From UBA668 sp041918155 (GTDB lineage Bacteria; Actinomycetota; Acidimicrobiia; Acidimicrobiales; Ilumatobacteraceae), in contig JAYRWH010000048.1 of the NCBI GenBank assembly GCA_041918155.1, positions 36,813 through 100,812 of the forward strand: 64,000 nt of DNA, written 5' to 3'. The notes under the pieces are model-generated. The model saw only the letters and a program-made list of their open reading frames with translations. It was not told the DNA's origin and did not search any database. Below, piece by piece: positions 51,873 to 60,423 of this stretch. The position numbers and the translations under genes were made by a program. The first letter of the stretch is position 1, and the number at the start of each line of letters is the position of its first letter.

Positions 51873-52757
51873 TCAGGCGACCGGCCGGCTGGCGATGAGC
51901 ACCCGGCGCTCGGCGCGTACGAACAGGTCCCGGCGGTTGGGGGCGCTGTCGGCCAGTTCTTGCAGCGGCGCAACGTCGGCCGCGGGCAGCCGGTCGGCGG
52001 CCATCGAGAGGCCGCGGTTGACGTGTTTGGCGATCCACCGGCGGGTGTCGGTGGTCAGCGGCGCCGGGTGGTAGGCGGCGCGGGTGCGCTCGCTGATGTC
52101 GGTGAACCCGGCGTCCGCGAGCATCGAGGGCCAGTCGAGCGTCCAGGGATCGAGGCCGAGGCGTTCACGCAGGACCGCGGCTGCGGCAGCTTCCAGCCGG
52201 CTCCAGGCCCCTTCGTAGAGCATCGGGTCGTCGGCGGGCAGTACCGCGGGCGGGCCGGCGAACTCGACCATGGCCAGGGTGCCGCCGGCGATGAGGCAGT
52301 CGCGCAAGCGGGCCAGCGTGGCGGCGGGATCGGCCACATGGTGCAGCACCATGGATGCCCACACGACGTCGGCCGGCTCGAGATCGGGCAGGTCGCCGTC
52401 GAGGTCGGCCTGCACCGTCGCCACCCGGCCGTCGAGGCTCTTTGCCCGTGCTTGCACCCGGGTGAGCAGGGGGGCGGAGGTGTCGAGCGCTGTCACGCGG
52501 GCGTTGGGCGCCTGACCGGCCAGGGCGATGGTGGCCACGCCCGGGCCACAGCCGACATCGAGCACATGGCGGACCCGCCGCCACTCGATCCGCGCCGAGA
52601 GGTCTTTGGCGATGTCGGCGACGAGGGGCAACACGATGGTCCCGTCGAGTTCCAGCGAGTCGGCCATCGCCTCCCAGTCGAACCCGTCATCGTGCTGATG
52701 CCCGTGCTGGTGCGCGTGGTGATGCGAGTGGTGGTTGTTTTCGCCCCCGGTCCCCAT
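51873..52757 (-). CDS. class I SAM-dependent methyltransferase with His-rich N-terminus
   Basis: A 294-residue methyltransferase with a Rossmann core: motif I VLDVGCGPGVATIALAGQ, then RVTALDTSAPLL and PADVVWASMVLHHVADP. The first 25 residues contain nine histidines (HHSHHHAHQHGHQH), a metal-binding-type tail not needed for methyl transfer. The acceptor is unknown. The ATG at 52757 is preceded by a TACCGT box (52765-52770) seven bases away. The upstream LCP gene lies on the same strand, 67 bases downstream of its stop. Confidence 0.87.
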   Translation of the reverse strand: MGTGGENNHHSHHHAHQHGHQHDDGFDWEAMADSLELDGTIVLPLVADIAKDLSARIEWRRVRHVLDVGCGPGVATIALAGQAPNARVTALDTSAPLLTRVQARAKSLDGRVATVQADLDGDLPDLEPADVVWASMVLHHVADPAATLARLRDCLIAGGTLAMVEFAGPPAVLPADDPMLYEGAWSRLEAAAAAVLRERLGLDPWTLDWPSMLADAGFTDISERTRAAYHPAPLTTDTRRWIAKHVNRGLSMAADRLPAADVAPLQELADSAPNRRDLFVRAERRVLIASRPVA

Positions 52758-52828
52758 GCGATCCACGGTAAACGACACGATCGGCCGGCGCACGTTCCGA
52801 ATCGATCTTCGGGACCGGCGCGAGAGTA

Positions 52829-52854
52829 CCCCGGCAGCCGGATCGCTGCCGGGG
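52829..52854 (-). terminator. hairpin after the Asp/Ser-rich protein gene
   Basis: A perfect 10-bp stem (52829-52838 with 52845-52854) with a six-base loop lies 20 bases past the stop of the gene at 52874. There is no U-tract. Confidence 0.55.
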
Positions 52855-52873
52855 CACTGGTTCCTTGGGAGGC

Positions 52874-53536
52874 TCAGTCGATGGTGACGCGGACGCTGTT
52901 GTCGTCGTCGCTGATGCGCACCTCGATGCGGCTGTCTTCGCCGTGGCCCTTGAACTCGACCCGCACCCGGTCCGAGCGCTGGTCCTTGATCTCGGCAGTG
53001 AAGCCGTCGGCAGCGTCGATGGCGTCGATGGTGAACGTGGCGCCGTCCCAGCTGACGGTGATCGAGCCACCGGCCGAGTCATAGGTCTCGGTGAACGGGT
53101 CGGGCAGGACGGCGCCGACCGTCGTGCTCGAACTGTGGTGGCCGCTGTCATCGTCGCTGTCGTCGTCGCTGTCGTCGTCGGAGTCGGAGTCGGTGCCGTG
53201 GTCGTCGCTGCTGTCGTCCTCCACGCTGTTCGCTGGGCTGTCGTTGCTCGCGTCGGTGCTGTCCACGCTGCTGTCGTCGGTGGCCGTGTCGCTCGTGCTG
53301 TCGTGGGTCACGGTGTCGGCCGTGGTGTCCACCGTCGAGTCATCGACCGCCGTGTCGTCGGTGCCCGGCACCGATGCAACGGCGGGTGTCGGGTCGTCGT
53401 CGAAGAAGGCGCCCTGGGTTGCCGAGGCCAGGCTGTAGCCGCCGATGGCGACGCCGATGGCGGCGGCGCCGATGATGAGGCCGCGGCGGCCGAAGGCGGG
53501 CCGGCCGGTCCGGGGGGAGTTGGTGGTGTCGCTCAC
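52874..53536 (-). CDS. membrane-anchored Asp/Ser-rich extracytoplasmic protein
   Basis: A 220-residue protein with a basic N-terminus and one hydrophobic segment (RGLIIGAAAIGVAIGGYSLA), then a long acidic Asp/Ser/Thr linker reaching a DSDSDDDSDDDSDDDSG run near residue 125. The C-terminal domain of about 75 residues is beta-rich and charged (GGSITVSWDGATFTIDAIDA ... EDSRIEVRISDDDNSVRVTI). The acidic stretch could bind calcium. I do not recognise the domain. The start is GTG at 53536. Confidence 0.75.
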   Translation of the reverse strand: MSDTTNSPRTGRPAFGRRGLIIGAAAIGVAIGGYSLASATQGAFFDDDPTPAVASVPGTDDTAVDDSTVDTTADTVTHDSTSDTATDDSSVDSTDASNDSPANSVEDDSSDDHGTDSDSDDDSDDDSDDDSGHHSSSTTVGAVLPDPFTETYDSAGGSITVSWDGATFTIDAIDAADGFTAEIKDQRSDRVRVEFKGHGEDSRIEVRISDDDNSVRVTID

Positions 53537-53676
53537 GGGGTGCTCCTCGGGTGGGGCGGCCGGGCGGCCGCTGCGTCGGGGAAGTCACGCCACAGCCTCC
53601 GGAAAGGTTTGGGTCGTCGTCCGCGTTGTTTCGCGGGCAGCAGGGCGCGACGATGAGTTCGACCAGGAGGTGGGAG

Positions 53677-54576
53677 ATGTCGAACGGCTCATGGCAGCCA
53701 GACCCCTACGGCAGGCACCAAATGCGGTGGTGGGACGGCACCCAGTGGACGTCAACGGTGAGCAACAACGGGGTGACCCTCGACGAGAACGCTCCCCAAC
53801 AGCCGATGCAGCAACCCATGCAGCAACCGATGATGCAGCCGGTGATGCAGCCGGTGATGCAGCAGCCGGGGATGGCCTCGGTGGTGCCGGCGGCTCCGCC
53901 AAAGCGCAACAACGCGCTCATCGCGATCATCGCCGTGGTGGTGCTCGCTGCCGCCGGCGTAGGGGTGTACCTGCTCACCAAGGACGATGGTGGTAGCGAC
54001 AAGGTGAGCTCCGGCACGGCCACGACGACCGCCACGAGCGGATCGGGTGGGACGACGCAGCCCACCACGCACGTCACCTTCTCCAATGGTCACGACAGCC
54101 AGACCCCTGAGGGCCAGGTCTATGTCGACGCGATGATGCAGTCCTCCGGTGAGTCGGGCTTCTCCGAGGACGAGGCTCGTTGTGTGGCCGAGGGTGCGGT
54201 CGACATCGTCGGCGTGCAGGCGCTGAAGGACGCTGGTGTCACGCCGGACATGGTGGCCAGCGGCAGCGAACTGCTGCCCGACTTCACGCCCACCGAGGCT
54301 CAGGCCAACGCGATGCTCGACATGATGTTCGGCTGCGTCGACTTCGGTCAGCTGATGGCCAACGAGATGACGGGCGTGCAACTGCCGACCGAGCAGGTGC
54401 AGTGCATCGGTGACGCGCTCGAGACCAATGAGACGTTCCGTGCCTTCATGGTCACGACGATGATCAGCTCGACATCGGACACCGTCAACACCACGGACAT
54501 CCAGATGGATCTGACCACGGCGATGCTGGAGATCTTCACCACCTGTGGCGTCGACCCCGGGTCGCTCGGCGGCTGA
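53677..54576 (+). CDS. DUF2510 membrane protein
   Basis: A 299-residue protein. The N-terminal DUF2510 motif is WQPDPYGRHQMRWWDGTQWT, followed by a Gln/Met/Pro repeat (QQPMQQPMQQPMMQPVMQP), a single membrane segment (NALIAIIAVVVLAAAGVGVYLL) and an extracytoplasmic helical domain with four cysteines (ARCVAEGAV, FGCVDFG, VQCIGDAL, TTCGVDP) likely to form two disulfides. DUF2510 is a putative protein-interaction motif of actinobacterial membrane proteins. An AGGAGG ribosome-binding site supports the ATG at 53677. Confidence 0.85.
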   Translation: MSNGSWQPDPYGRHQMRWWDGTQWTSTVSNNGVTLDENAPQQPMQQPMQQPMMQPVMQPVMQQPGMASVVPAAPPKRNNALIAIIAVVVLAAAGVGVYLLTKDDGGSDKVSSGTATTTATSGSGGTTQPTTHVTFSNGHDSQTPEGQVYVDAMMQSSGESGFSEDEARCVAEGAVDIVGVQALKDAGVTPDMVASGSELLPDFTPTEAQANAMLDMMFGCVDFGQLMANEMTGVQLPTEQVQCIGDALETNETFRAFMVTTMISSTSDTVNTTDIQMDLTTAMLEIFTTCGVDPGSLGG

Positions 54577-54583
54577 CGGCCCG

Positions 54584-55045
54584 TCAGGAGCCCCAATTTC
54601 CGAAGGCGATGCCGAGCAAGGCGAGCAGAAGTAGCCACAGGCAGATGGCCGCGCTCGAACAACAGATGCCGGCGATGGCCATGCCGCGGCCGCGCTTGGG
54701 GCCGTTCGGTTGGCACTCCTTCAGCGACATGATGCCGAGCGTGAGGCCGATGATCGCGGTGACGATGCCGAGGATGCTGATGAAGAACGAGCAGATGCCG
54801 AGCACCATCGACGCGATGGCCGGCCCGTGGTTTGGTGCCGCGGCGTTGCCGTACGGCTGGTACCCGTACGGCTGGTAGCCCGGAGGCGGCTGGTAGATGG
54901 GCGGCGCGGAGGGGTACGGGCCAGTGCTGGGTGGCCGGTAGGCACCCGTCCATTCGCGGCCGTTCCAGTAGCGCTCGCTCTGGCGGTCGGCGGTGGGATA
55001 CCAGCCCGCCGCTGCCTGTGCCTGCCCACCGCCGAAGTCGCTCAT
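54584..55045 (-). CDS. DUF2510/DUF4190 small membrane protein
   Basis: A 153-residue protein with an N-terminal DUF2510 motif (AGWYPTADRQSERYWNGREWT), a Pro/Tyr-rich linker with the repeat YQPYGYQPYG, and two membrane segments (IASMVLGICSFFISILGIVTA and GICCSSAAICLWLLLLALLG) flanking the DUF4190 signature LTLGIMSLKE. It is convergent with the other DUF2510 gene, with seven bases between the stops. Function is unknown. Confidence 0.85.
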   Translation of the reverse strand: MSDFGGGQAQAAAGWYPTADRQSERYWNGREWTGAYRPPSTGPYPSAPPIYQPPPGYQPYGYQPYGNAAAPNHGPAIASMVLGICSFFISILGIVTAIIGLTLGIMSLKECQPNGPKRGRGMAIAGICCSSAAICLWLLLLALLGIAFGNWGS

Positions 55046-55057
55046 ATTCTGATTCTG

Positions 55058-56122
55058 TCAGCCGCGGCGGCGGCCCGGCTGCACGTGCCCGTACTGCTCG
55101 AGCGAGGCGGCCATCGCGAGCGTCATCGTCTCGAGGTCGCGCAGCGGCCGGCCGAGCAGGGCGGTGACCTTGCGGTTGTCGACGTGCTGCGGGTTGCCCA
55201 GGTCGTTGACGGCCATCGCGGCAACGGTGTCGAACTTGGCCGCGAGGCGCAGCGCGAAGCCGGGCAGCTTGCCCGTGGGCACGCGGTAGCCCTTGGGGTT
55301 GTACTCGCGGGCGAGGACGGCCGCCACCTCGCGTAGCGAGTGGCTGTCGAGTGCGCAGATGAAGCGCTCGCCAGCGGCATCCGGCGCGATCATGGCCGCG
55401 AGATGTGCGGCGGCGACATCGCGAACGTCGACGAGCGCGTACGTGAGGTCGGGGCAGGCCGGGAAGTCGCGATCCATCAACTTCTTCACCGACTGGTTGG
55501 ACGTGCTCATCTCGCTGCCGATCATCGGCCCGAGCACGAGCCCGGGATTGATCGTCGCCAGTTCCAGCGTGCCGGCCTCACCGCTCTCCATGAACGCCCA
55601 GGCGGCCCGTTCAGCGATCGTCTTCGAGCGTTCGTAGGTGCCGATGTGCTTGGCGTCGGGGTTCGACCAATCCGCCTCGGTGAACACCCGTCCGCGCCGG
55701 TCGACGCCGTACAGCACCGCCGCGATCGACGAGGTCATCACGACGCGGCGCACGCCCGCCGCGGCGCAGGCGCGCAGCACGCGCAGGGCGCCGTCGCGGG
55801 CCGGGGCGATCACGTCCTCTGGATCTTTCGGCTCGGCGTCGGGCAGGGGGCTGGCGACATGGCAGACATGGGTGCATCCGGCGACAGCATCGGCCCAGCC
55901 GTCGTCGCGGGTGAGGTCGGCGGCCACCAGCTCGAAGCGGTCGAGCGTGGCCGGGTCGGCGAGGTGTGGCGCGAAGTCAGCGCGTAGCCCGGCGAGCGAG
56001 GCGGTGCTGCGGGCGGTGCCGCGCACTGCGTGTCCGGCGTCGAGCAGTTGGGTGACGACATGGCGGGCGATGTAGCCGGTCGCGCCGGTGACGAGCACCG
56101 TGCCGGTCGTGTTGTCGGGCAT
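55058..56122 (-). CDS. NAD-dependent epimerase/dehydratase family reductase (DFR-like)
   Basis: A 354-residue extended short-chain dehydrogenase. The nucleotide motif is VLVTGATGYIARHVVTQLL and the catalytic YxxxK is in GTYERSKTIAE; the group resembles dihydroflavonol 4-reductase/aldehyde reductases (HVASPLPDAEPKDPEDVIAPA, MTSSIAAVLYG). It reduces a carbonyl with NADPH; the substrate is unknown. The ATG at 56122 has a TAGCGT box (56130-56135) seven bases upstream; a GTG three codons earlier is open but lies inside that box region. Confidence 0.88.
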   Translation of the reverse strand: MPDNTTGTVLVTGATGYIARHVVTQLLDAGHAVRGTARSTASLAGLRADFAPHLADPATLDRFELVAADLTRDDGWADAVAGCTHVCHVASPLPDAEPKDPEDVIAPARDGALRVLRACAAAGVRRVVMTSSIAAVLYGVDRRGRVFTEADWSNPDAKHIGTYERSKTIAERAAWAFMESGEAGTLELATINPGLVLGPMIGSEMSTSNQSVKKLMDRDFPACPDLTYALVDVRDVAAAHLAAMIAPDAAGERFICALDSHSLREVAAVLAREYNPKGYRVPTGKLPGFALRLAAKFDTVAAMAVNDLGNPQHVDNRKVTALLGRPLRDLETMTLAMAASLEQYGHVQPGRRRG

Positions 56123-56161
56123 GCGCGGCACGCTAGACCGCGCGGGGGTCGTGCCCGGGGG

Positions 56162-57631
56162 TCAACCCTGGGGCGCGGCACACTCCGTGTCCAACGAGGT
56201 GGTGGCGTCCTCGGGCTCGGGGGTAGTGGCGTCGGGTGTGTCCGCCGGGACCGCGGTCGGCGTGAGCACGGCCGTCACGAGGTCGCGGACCTCTTGCGCC
56301 TTCCAGCGCGACGACTGGTAGAAGGGCGGGGCGAGGTGCAGGGTGCGCACCGCCGCGTTGCCCCCGCTCTGTTGGAAGCCCTCGATGATCGTGGCGAAAT
56401 CGCCGAGGCGCGAGCGGGGGATGTCGGTGCTCACGGAGTCGCCGAACGCGCCGAGCAACTGTGGCAGGCCGAACGCGACCGTCATCAGGGTGGCCCTGGA
56501 CGCAATCGCGTTCAGCACACACCGCTGGCGAGCCATGCGGTAGTAGTCGTTGTCGCCCTTGCGCGAGCGGGCGTAGGTGAGCGCGAGCGTGCCGTCCATG
56601 TGCTGGTTGCCGCGCTCGATGTACGCGGGCACCTGGTGTTTGGCGTTGCGCGGGTTGCCGGGGCTGGGAACGCGCTGGCCCACATAGATGTCGATGCCAC
56701 CGAGCGCGTCGACGACATCGACGAAGCCGGCCATGTCGACGAGCACGTAGTAGTGGATCGGGATGCCGAGCAATTGGGCGATGCCCGACTTGATCGCCTG
56801 AGCGCCCGCATCCTCACCGCCGCCGGCGAGATCGCGGTGGCCGTTGACATAGGGATACACCGCGTTGGCGAGATCGATGAAGCCTTTGGGGAAGCGTTTT
56901 CCGAGAGGGCTGTCGGGCGGGAACGGCAGGCGGGGCAGGTTGCGCGGCACGGAGATCATCGCCGTGTCGCCCGTAGCCGGGTCGATCGATACCACGACCA
57001 TCGTGTCCGTGCGCAGGCTCCAGCGGCCGGGTCCCGCATCGCCACCGAGGAGCAGCACGTTGACGCGCCCGTAGCCCTCGAACGCGGTGTTCGGCGGCAA
57101 GGTGGTGGAGGTGGCGCTGCTCGACGTGGTGGTGCTGTCGGCCACGGTCGTGAGCGGTGTCGGTTCGGCGGTGACGGCCTCGTGCGCGGCGAACACTTTC
57201 TCGATCGTGCGATCGGTGACCCACACATAGTCGGCGGCGATCACCAGCGGGGCGACGCCGGCGGTCACCACCAACAGGGCACTGACGCCGGCCGCCGCCC
57301 TCTGCCGGGTGAACACCGGCCGGGCCGCCCACGCCGCATCGACGGCGGTGTGTAGGCGGGTGATGGCGAGCACGGCGATGTCGATGCCAAAGACCACGAA
57401 CACCTTGCGGTCGGCGATGATGTCGGCGAGGTCGGCGCGGCTGCGCACATGGGCGACGATCACGGCGGCTGACGCCGTGGCCATGCCGTTGAGCACGACT
57501 CCGGCCATCACCGCGGAACGCAAGCGGGCCTTCACGACGAGGTGCCCGACGCCGGGCCACAGCACCGAACAGAGCGCGCCGATGACGCAGGCGCCGTAGC
57601 CGCTGCGTGTGCCGCCCGCGTCTGGGTTCAT
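56162..57631 (-). CDS. LytR-CpsA-Psr protein, paralogue of the one at 50313
   Basis: A 489-residue LCP protein with four N-terminal membrane segments, a Ser/Thr linker and the LCP catalytic domain: VNVLLLGGDAGPGRWSLRTD, AMISVPRNLPRL, YYVLVDMAGFVDVVDALGG, YARSRKGDNDYYRMARQR. It aligns over its full length with the 50313 protein. It probably attaches a second polymer type or acts under another condition. No LytR_C domain is present. The ATG at 57631 follows a GTG by one codon; which is used cannot be told. Confidence 0.9.
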   Translation of the reverse strand: MNPDAGGTRSGYGACVIGALCSVLWPGVGHLVVKARLRSAVMAGVVLNGMATASAAVIVAHVRSRADLADIIADRKVFVVFGIDIAVLAITRLHTAVDAAWAARPVFTRQRAAAGVSALLVVTAGVAPLVIAADYVWVTDRTIEKVFAAHEAVTAEPTPLTTVADSTTTSSSATSTTLPPNTAFEGYGRVNVLLLGGDAGPGRWSLRTDTMVVVSIDPATGDTAMISVPRNLPRLPFPPDSPLGKRFPKGFIDLANAVYPYVNGHRDLAGGGEDAGAQAIKSGIAQLLGIPIHYYVLVDMAGFVDVVDALGGIDIYVGQRVPSPGNPRNAKHQVPAYIERGNQHMDGTLALTYARSRKGDNDYYRMARQRCVLNAIASRATLMTVAFGLPQLLGAFGDSVSTDIPRSRLGDFATIIEGFQQSGGNAAVRTLHLAPPFYQSSRWKAQEVRDLVTAVLTPTAVPADTPDATTPEPEDATTSLDTECAAPQG

Positions 57632-57714
57632 CACCCTTCATTGTGGCGCGCCATACCCGGCGCGTACCGGGACCCTCGGGGCAGGGTGGCGCGCCGCCTC
57701 AGCGCTCGTAGACG

Positions 57715-58950
57715 TCAGCGCTTGTAGACGCGGCCGTCCTTCATCACGAACTTCACCTGCTGGGTGAGGGTGATGTCGTCGAGCGGGTTGCCCGGCACGC
57801 CGACGATGTCGGCGAGCATGCCCGGCGCGATGCGGCCGAGATCGGGGGCATCGATGAGTTCGGCGCTCACTGTGGTGGCGGCCTGCAGGGCCTGCAGCGG
57901 GGTCATCCCGCGCTTCACCAGCACGACGACTTCCTCCGCATTGCGGCCGTGCCAGATCGCCGGCGCGTCGCTGCCGCAGGCGATCTTCACCCCGGCCTTG
58001 ATCGCGTCGGTGAGCGATTGCCTGGCCTTCGGGAACACCTCGGCGGCCTTGGCCTGCAGCGCCGGCGGGTGCCGCGAGACATCCCAGTTCTCCGTGAGCG
58101 CATTGGTGGAAACGAGGAAGGTGCCGGTGTCGACCATCCGCTGGATGGTGGGCGCGGTGATCATGAAGCCGTGCTCGATGCAGTCGATGCCCGCGTCCAT
58201 GGCGGCATTGACGGCGGTGTCGCCGTGGCAGTGGGTGGCCACCTTGAGGCCGCGGCGGTGCGCCTCATCCGCGATCACGGTCAGTTCCTCGGTGGAGTAC
58301 TGCTGGGCGCCGGCCGGGCCCGTGGCCGAGATCACGCCACCGGACGCGCAGCACTTGATGAGCTTGGCCCCGTGGCGGATCTGGTAGCGGACGGCGCGGC
58401 GCACCTCGTCGACACCGTTGGCGATGCCCTCCTCGACGGACATGGGCATCATGTACGGCGCGACGTTGGCCTGCGCGCTGGGGTCGAGGTGGCCGCCGGT
58501 GGGGCAGATCGCATGCCCCGCGGGGATGATGCGCGGGCCGTCGACCCATCCGGCCTCGATCGCCTCGGCGAGGGCCACGTCGAGCATGTATCCGCCGGTC
58601 TTCACGAACAGGCCGAGGTTGCGCACGGTGGTGAACCCAGCGAGCAGGGTGCGCTTGGCGTTGACCGTGGCGCGCAGCGTCATCTTCACCGGGTCGACGG
58701 TGATCGTGTCGTTGAGGCCGGCGCCCGGGCCGCCGAGCACGAGATCGACCTCCATGTCCATCATCCCGGGGATCAGCGTCAGCTCGGGCAGCTCGATGAC
58801 CTGATCGGCATCGCCGGCGACGCGCTTGTCGGCGCTCACCGCGGTGATGCGGGTGCCCTCGATGCGGACATAACCGGACTCGATGATCTCGCCGGTGTCG
58901 ATGTCGAGCACCCCACGGGCGTGCAGCACGGTGACGTTCGGGTCGGGCAT
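57715..58950 (-). CDS. amidohydrolase-family protein lacking the HxH motif
   Basis: A 411-residue amidohydrolase-fold protein of the imidazolonepropionase/prolidase-like group. The lysine (KLIKCCASGG), histidines (ATHCHGD, IEHG) and aspartate (CGSDAPA) of the metal centre are present, but the first strand reads PGMMDMEVDL: E67 and D69 replace the usual HxH pair. The enzyme may keep a single metal, as in related mononuclear hydrolases, or have altered function. An AAAGGA ribosome-binding site precedes the ATG. It is divergent from the Rieske gene and may belong to the same catabolic region. Confidence 0.83.
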   Translation of the reverse strand: MPDPNVTVLHARGVLDIDTGEIIESGYVRIEGTRITAVSADKRVAGDADQVIELPELTLIPGMMDMEVDLVLGGPGAGLNDTITVDPVKMTLRATVNAKRTLLAGFTTVRNLGLFVKTGGYMLDVALAEAIEAGWVDGPRIIPAGHAICPTGGHLDPSAQANVAPYMMPMSVEEGIANGVDEVRRAVRYQIRHGAKLIKCCASGGVISATGPAGAQQYSTEELTVIADEAHRRGLKVATHCHGDTAVNAAMDAGIDCIEHGFMITAPTIQRMVDTGTFLVSTNALTENWDVSRHPPALQAKAAEVFPKARQSLTDAIKAGVKIACGSDAPAIWHGRNAEEVVVLVKRGMTPLQALQAATTVSAELIDAPDLGRIAPGMLADIVGVPGNPLDDITLTQQVKFVMKDGRVYKR

Positions 58951-59124
58951 GGCAAGTCCTTTCGGGGCGCGACCAGCGACTGTACCGCAGCGGTAATGGC
59001 ATTCTCGACTGACGCCAACAGGCTTGAACCGCCGACCCTGACGCGCTTCCAGCTGGCCCTTGACGGTCCTTCAGCAGCCGTGCTAAACATCTGTTCAGCA
59101 CGCGCCAAGGGGAGGCACCGGACG

Positions 59125-60423
59125 ATGACCTTGCAGGAACGACCAGCGTCCAGCACTCGGCTCACCAGTCGCTACCCCGAGCTCGGTGACGGCCCGGTGG
59201 ACTACGACGATTGCATCGACGCCGACTTCTTCGAGGACGAGAAGGAGGCCGTGTTCCGCCGCTGGTGGCAGTACGTCGGCCGCGTCGAGCGCCTGCCCCG
59301 CCCGGGCAGCTACTTCACCCGTGAGCTGCCCGGCCTGGCCTCGATCGTGGTCGCCCGCGACTTGGACGGCAACATCCATGCGTTCCACAACATCTGCGCC
59401 CACCGCGGCAACAAGGTGGTGTGGCAAGAGCACCCGGCCGAAGAGGTCGCCGGCTCGTGTCGCGCCTTCCAGTGCAAGTACCACGGTTGGCGCTTCGGGC
59501 TCGACGGCACGATCCAGAGCCTCACCTACGAGGATCAGTTCTACATCCCCGATCGCAGCAAGCTGGCCATGCCGAAGGTGCATTGCGACGTGATGGGCGG
59601 GTTCATCTTCATCAGCCTCGCCGACAACCCCACGCCCATGCGCGAGTTCCTCGGTGAGCGGGTGTGCGCGATGGAGGCCTACCCGTTCCACCTCATGACG
59701 CAGCGCTACGGCTTCAGCACGCCGGTCAACGGCAACTGGAAGCTCGCCGCCGACACGATCTGCGAGTGGTACCACCCGCCGTATGTGCACCAGCGCTTCC
59801 TCGGCAGCGACATCGACGCGGCCGAGCAAATGGTGCCACCCGTCGAGGCGTACCACTACGAGCTGTTCGGCCCGCACATGCTCGATTCGGTGCCCGGTCC
59901 GCCGCTCATGCGGCCGCGCAAGTCCGGCGCGTTCGCCGAGGGCAAGCGCGACATGATCTGGGTGTACAGGCTGTTCCGCGGTGGCTTGTTCGGCCCCGAC
60001 GATCCGGCCGACATCGGCCCGCTGCCCGAGTTCCTCAACAAGGGCGGCGTCGACAGCTGGGGCAACGACCAGTTCTGGCTGCTGCCGAACCTGTCGATCC
60101 AGATCTGGTCGCGCAGCTTCTACATCACCTACCAGTACCGGCCGGTCGCCGTCGACAAGCATGTCTACGACATCGACCTGTACTTCGTGCCGCCGAAGGA
60201 CGCGCGTGAGCGCCTCGCCCAGGAGCTCACGGTCAACAGCGTGATCGAGGTGGCGATGCAGGACGTGAACACGGTGGAAGCCACCCACTCGGCGCTGGCG
60301 ACGCGAGCGCTGCGCGAGTTCCACCTCAGCGATCAGGAGTTGATGATCCGCAACCTCCACCACTCGATGCGCACAGCAGTGGCGGCGTACCGCGCGGAGA
60401 AGACCGGGGAGGCGGCTCGATGA
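59125..60423 (+). CDS. Rieske non-heme iron oxygenase, large subunit
   Basis: A 432-residue ring-hydroxylating-type oxygenase alpha subunit. The Rieske 2Fe-2S site is C91/H93 and C117/H120 (NICAHRG ... FQCKYHGW), with 23 residues between the halves, longer than the usual 15-17. The catalytic iron ligands are probably H217 and H222 with a carboxylate, in DTICEWYHPPYVH. The substrate is unknown; possibilities include aromatic acids, quaternary amines or steroid-like compounds. The frame extends upstream, but the ATG at 59125 gives the normal length. The partner gene at 60420 overlaps its stop. Confidence 0.9.
   Translation: MTLQERPASSTRLTSRYPELGDGPVDYDDCIDADFFEDEKEAVFRRWWQYVGRVERLPRPGSYFTRELPGLASIVVARDLDGNIHAFHNICAHRGNKVVWQEHPAEEVAGSCRAFQCKYHGWRFGLDGTIQSLTYEDQFYIPDRSKLAMPKVHCDVMGGFIFISLADNPTPMREFLGERVCAMEAYPFHLMTQRYGFSTPVNGNWKLAADTICEWYHPPYVHQRFLGSDIDAAEQMVPPVEAYHYELFGPHMLDSVPGPPLMRPRKSGAFAEGKRDMIWVYRLFRGGLFGPDDPADIGPLPEFLNKGGVDSWGNDQFWLLPNLSIQIWSRSFYITYQYRPVAVDKHVYDIDLYFVPPKDARERLAQELTVNSVIEVAMQDVNTVEATHSALATRALREFHLSDQELMIRNLHHSMRTAVAAYRAEKTGEAAR

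Noticed and set aside
57949..59124. Plus-strand open frame running into the Rieske gene from far upstream
   Set aside because: It is antisense to the amidohydrolase, which has clear family motifs. The Rieske protein has normal length from the ATG at 59125.
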